Positions 5,498 through 5,558 of a stretch of DNA of 5,558 nt are shown piece after piece. The stretch spans positions 1-5,558 of the forward strand of contig CAAEBS010000158.1 of NCBI GenBank assembly GCA_900754175.1. Reading direction: 5' to 3'. This stretch comes from Clostridia bacterium (GTDB taxonomy: Bacteria > Bacillota > Clostridia > Oscillospirales > CAG-272). A program made the position numbers and the translations under genes. The notes below the pieces were generated by a model. It ran no database searches, was not told the origin of the DNA, and saw nothing but the letters and a program-made list of their open reading frames with translations. Numbering within the stretch: the stretch's first letter is position 1; each line of letters begins with the position of its first letter.

Positions 5498-5558
5498 TTA
5501 GGGTGGATGCTGACCCGGGGTTTTACCGTTTCGGGAGTTTAGCACAGGGTTTGTGCGC
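5498..5558. other. Non-coding right edge with short hairpin
   Basis: I see no supported gene here. GCACA (5542-5546) and TGTGC (5552-5556) form a 5-bp hairpin with loop GGGTT close to the window edge, and ACCCGGGG at 5513-5520 is partly self-complementary. This stretch may belong to the same composite repeat as the two hairpins before it, but the window ends before its boundary can be seen. Confidence 0.3.

Overview
The window looks like chromosomal DNA from a low- to mid-GC Gram-positive anaerobe, most likely a gut member of the Clostridia close to Oscillospiraceae/Ruminococcaceae. The grounds are Shine-Dalgarno sites before every gene, sigma-A type promoters, a TetR protein whose C-terminal half resembles the TetR_C_7 type, a single-chain ABC ATPase/FtsX permease of about 900 residues, and a long intergenic inverted repeat of a kind I remember from such genomes. 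This placement is inference; there is no rRNA or marker gene.

Left end (1-95): no gene, but three short palindromes in a row, which may be the edge of a mobile element. Left module (96-2108): a TetR-type repressor on the minus strand, divergent from a two-gene plus-strand operon encoding a polytopic membrane protein and a GNAT acetyltransferase. The divergent promoters overlap at their -10 boxes, and an imperfect palindrome sits over them, so the regulator probably controls both itself and the operon. The membrane gene is cut by an in-frame TAG. The frame continues for 28 more codons, encodes the last membrane helix, and ends in a TAATG overlap with the acetyltransferase start, so the ancestral gene clearly ran through.

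Right module (2173-5421): an extended -10 promoter drives a MacB-like ABC transporter with ATPase and permease in one chain and a very large extracellular domain. After a 52-base gap containing a strong stem-loop comes a 137-residue protein with two membrane helices and a C-terminal zinc ribbon. The two genes are probably co-transcribed. The left module is visibly more AT-rich than the right, so the two probably have different histories.

Right end (5422-5558): no gene. It holds a perfect 15-bp inverted repeat followed by two weaker ones, probably a dispersed intergenic repeat that may also end transcription.

I see no convincing new multi-gene system. The points most worth following are the amber-interrupted, translationally coupled membrane gene, the overlapping divergent promoter with its candidate operator, and the unexplained structured DNA at both ends.
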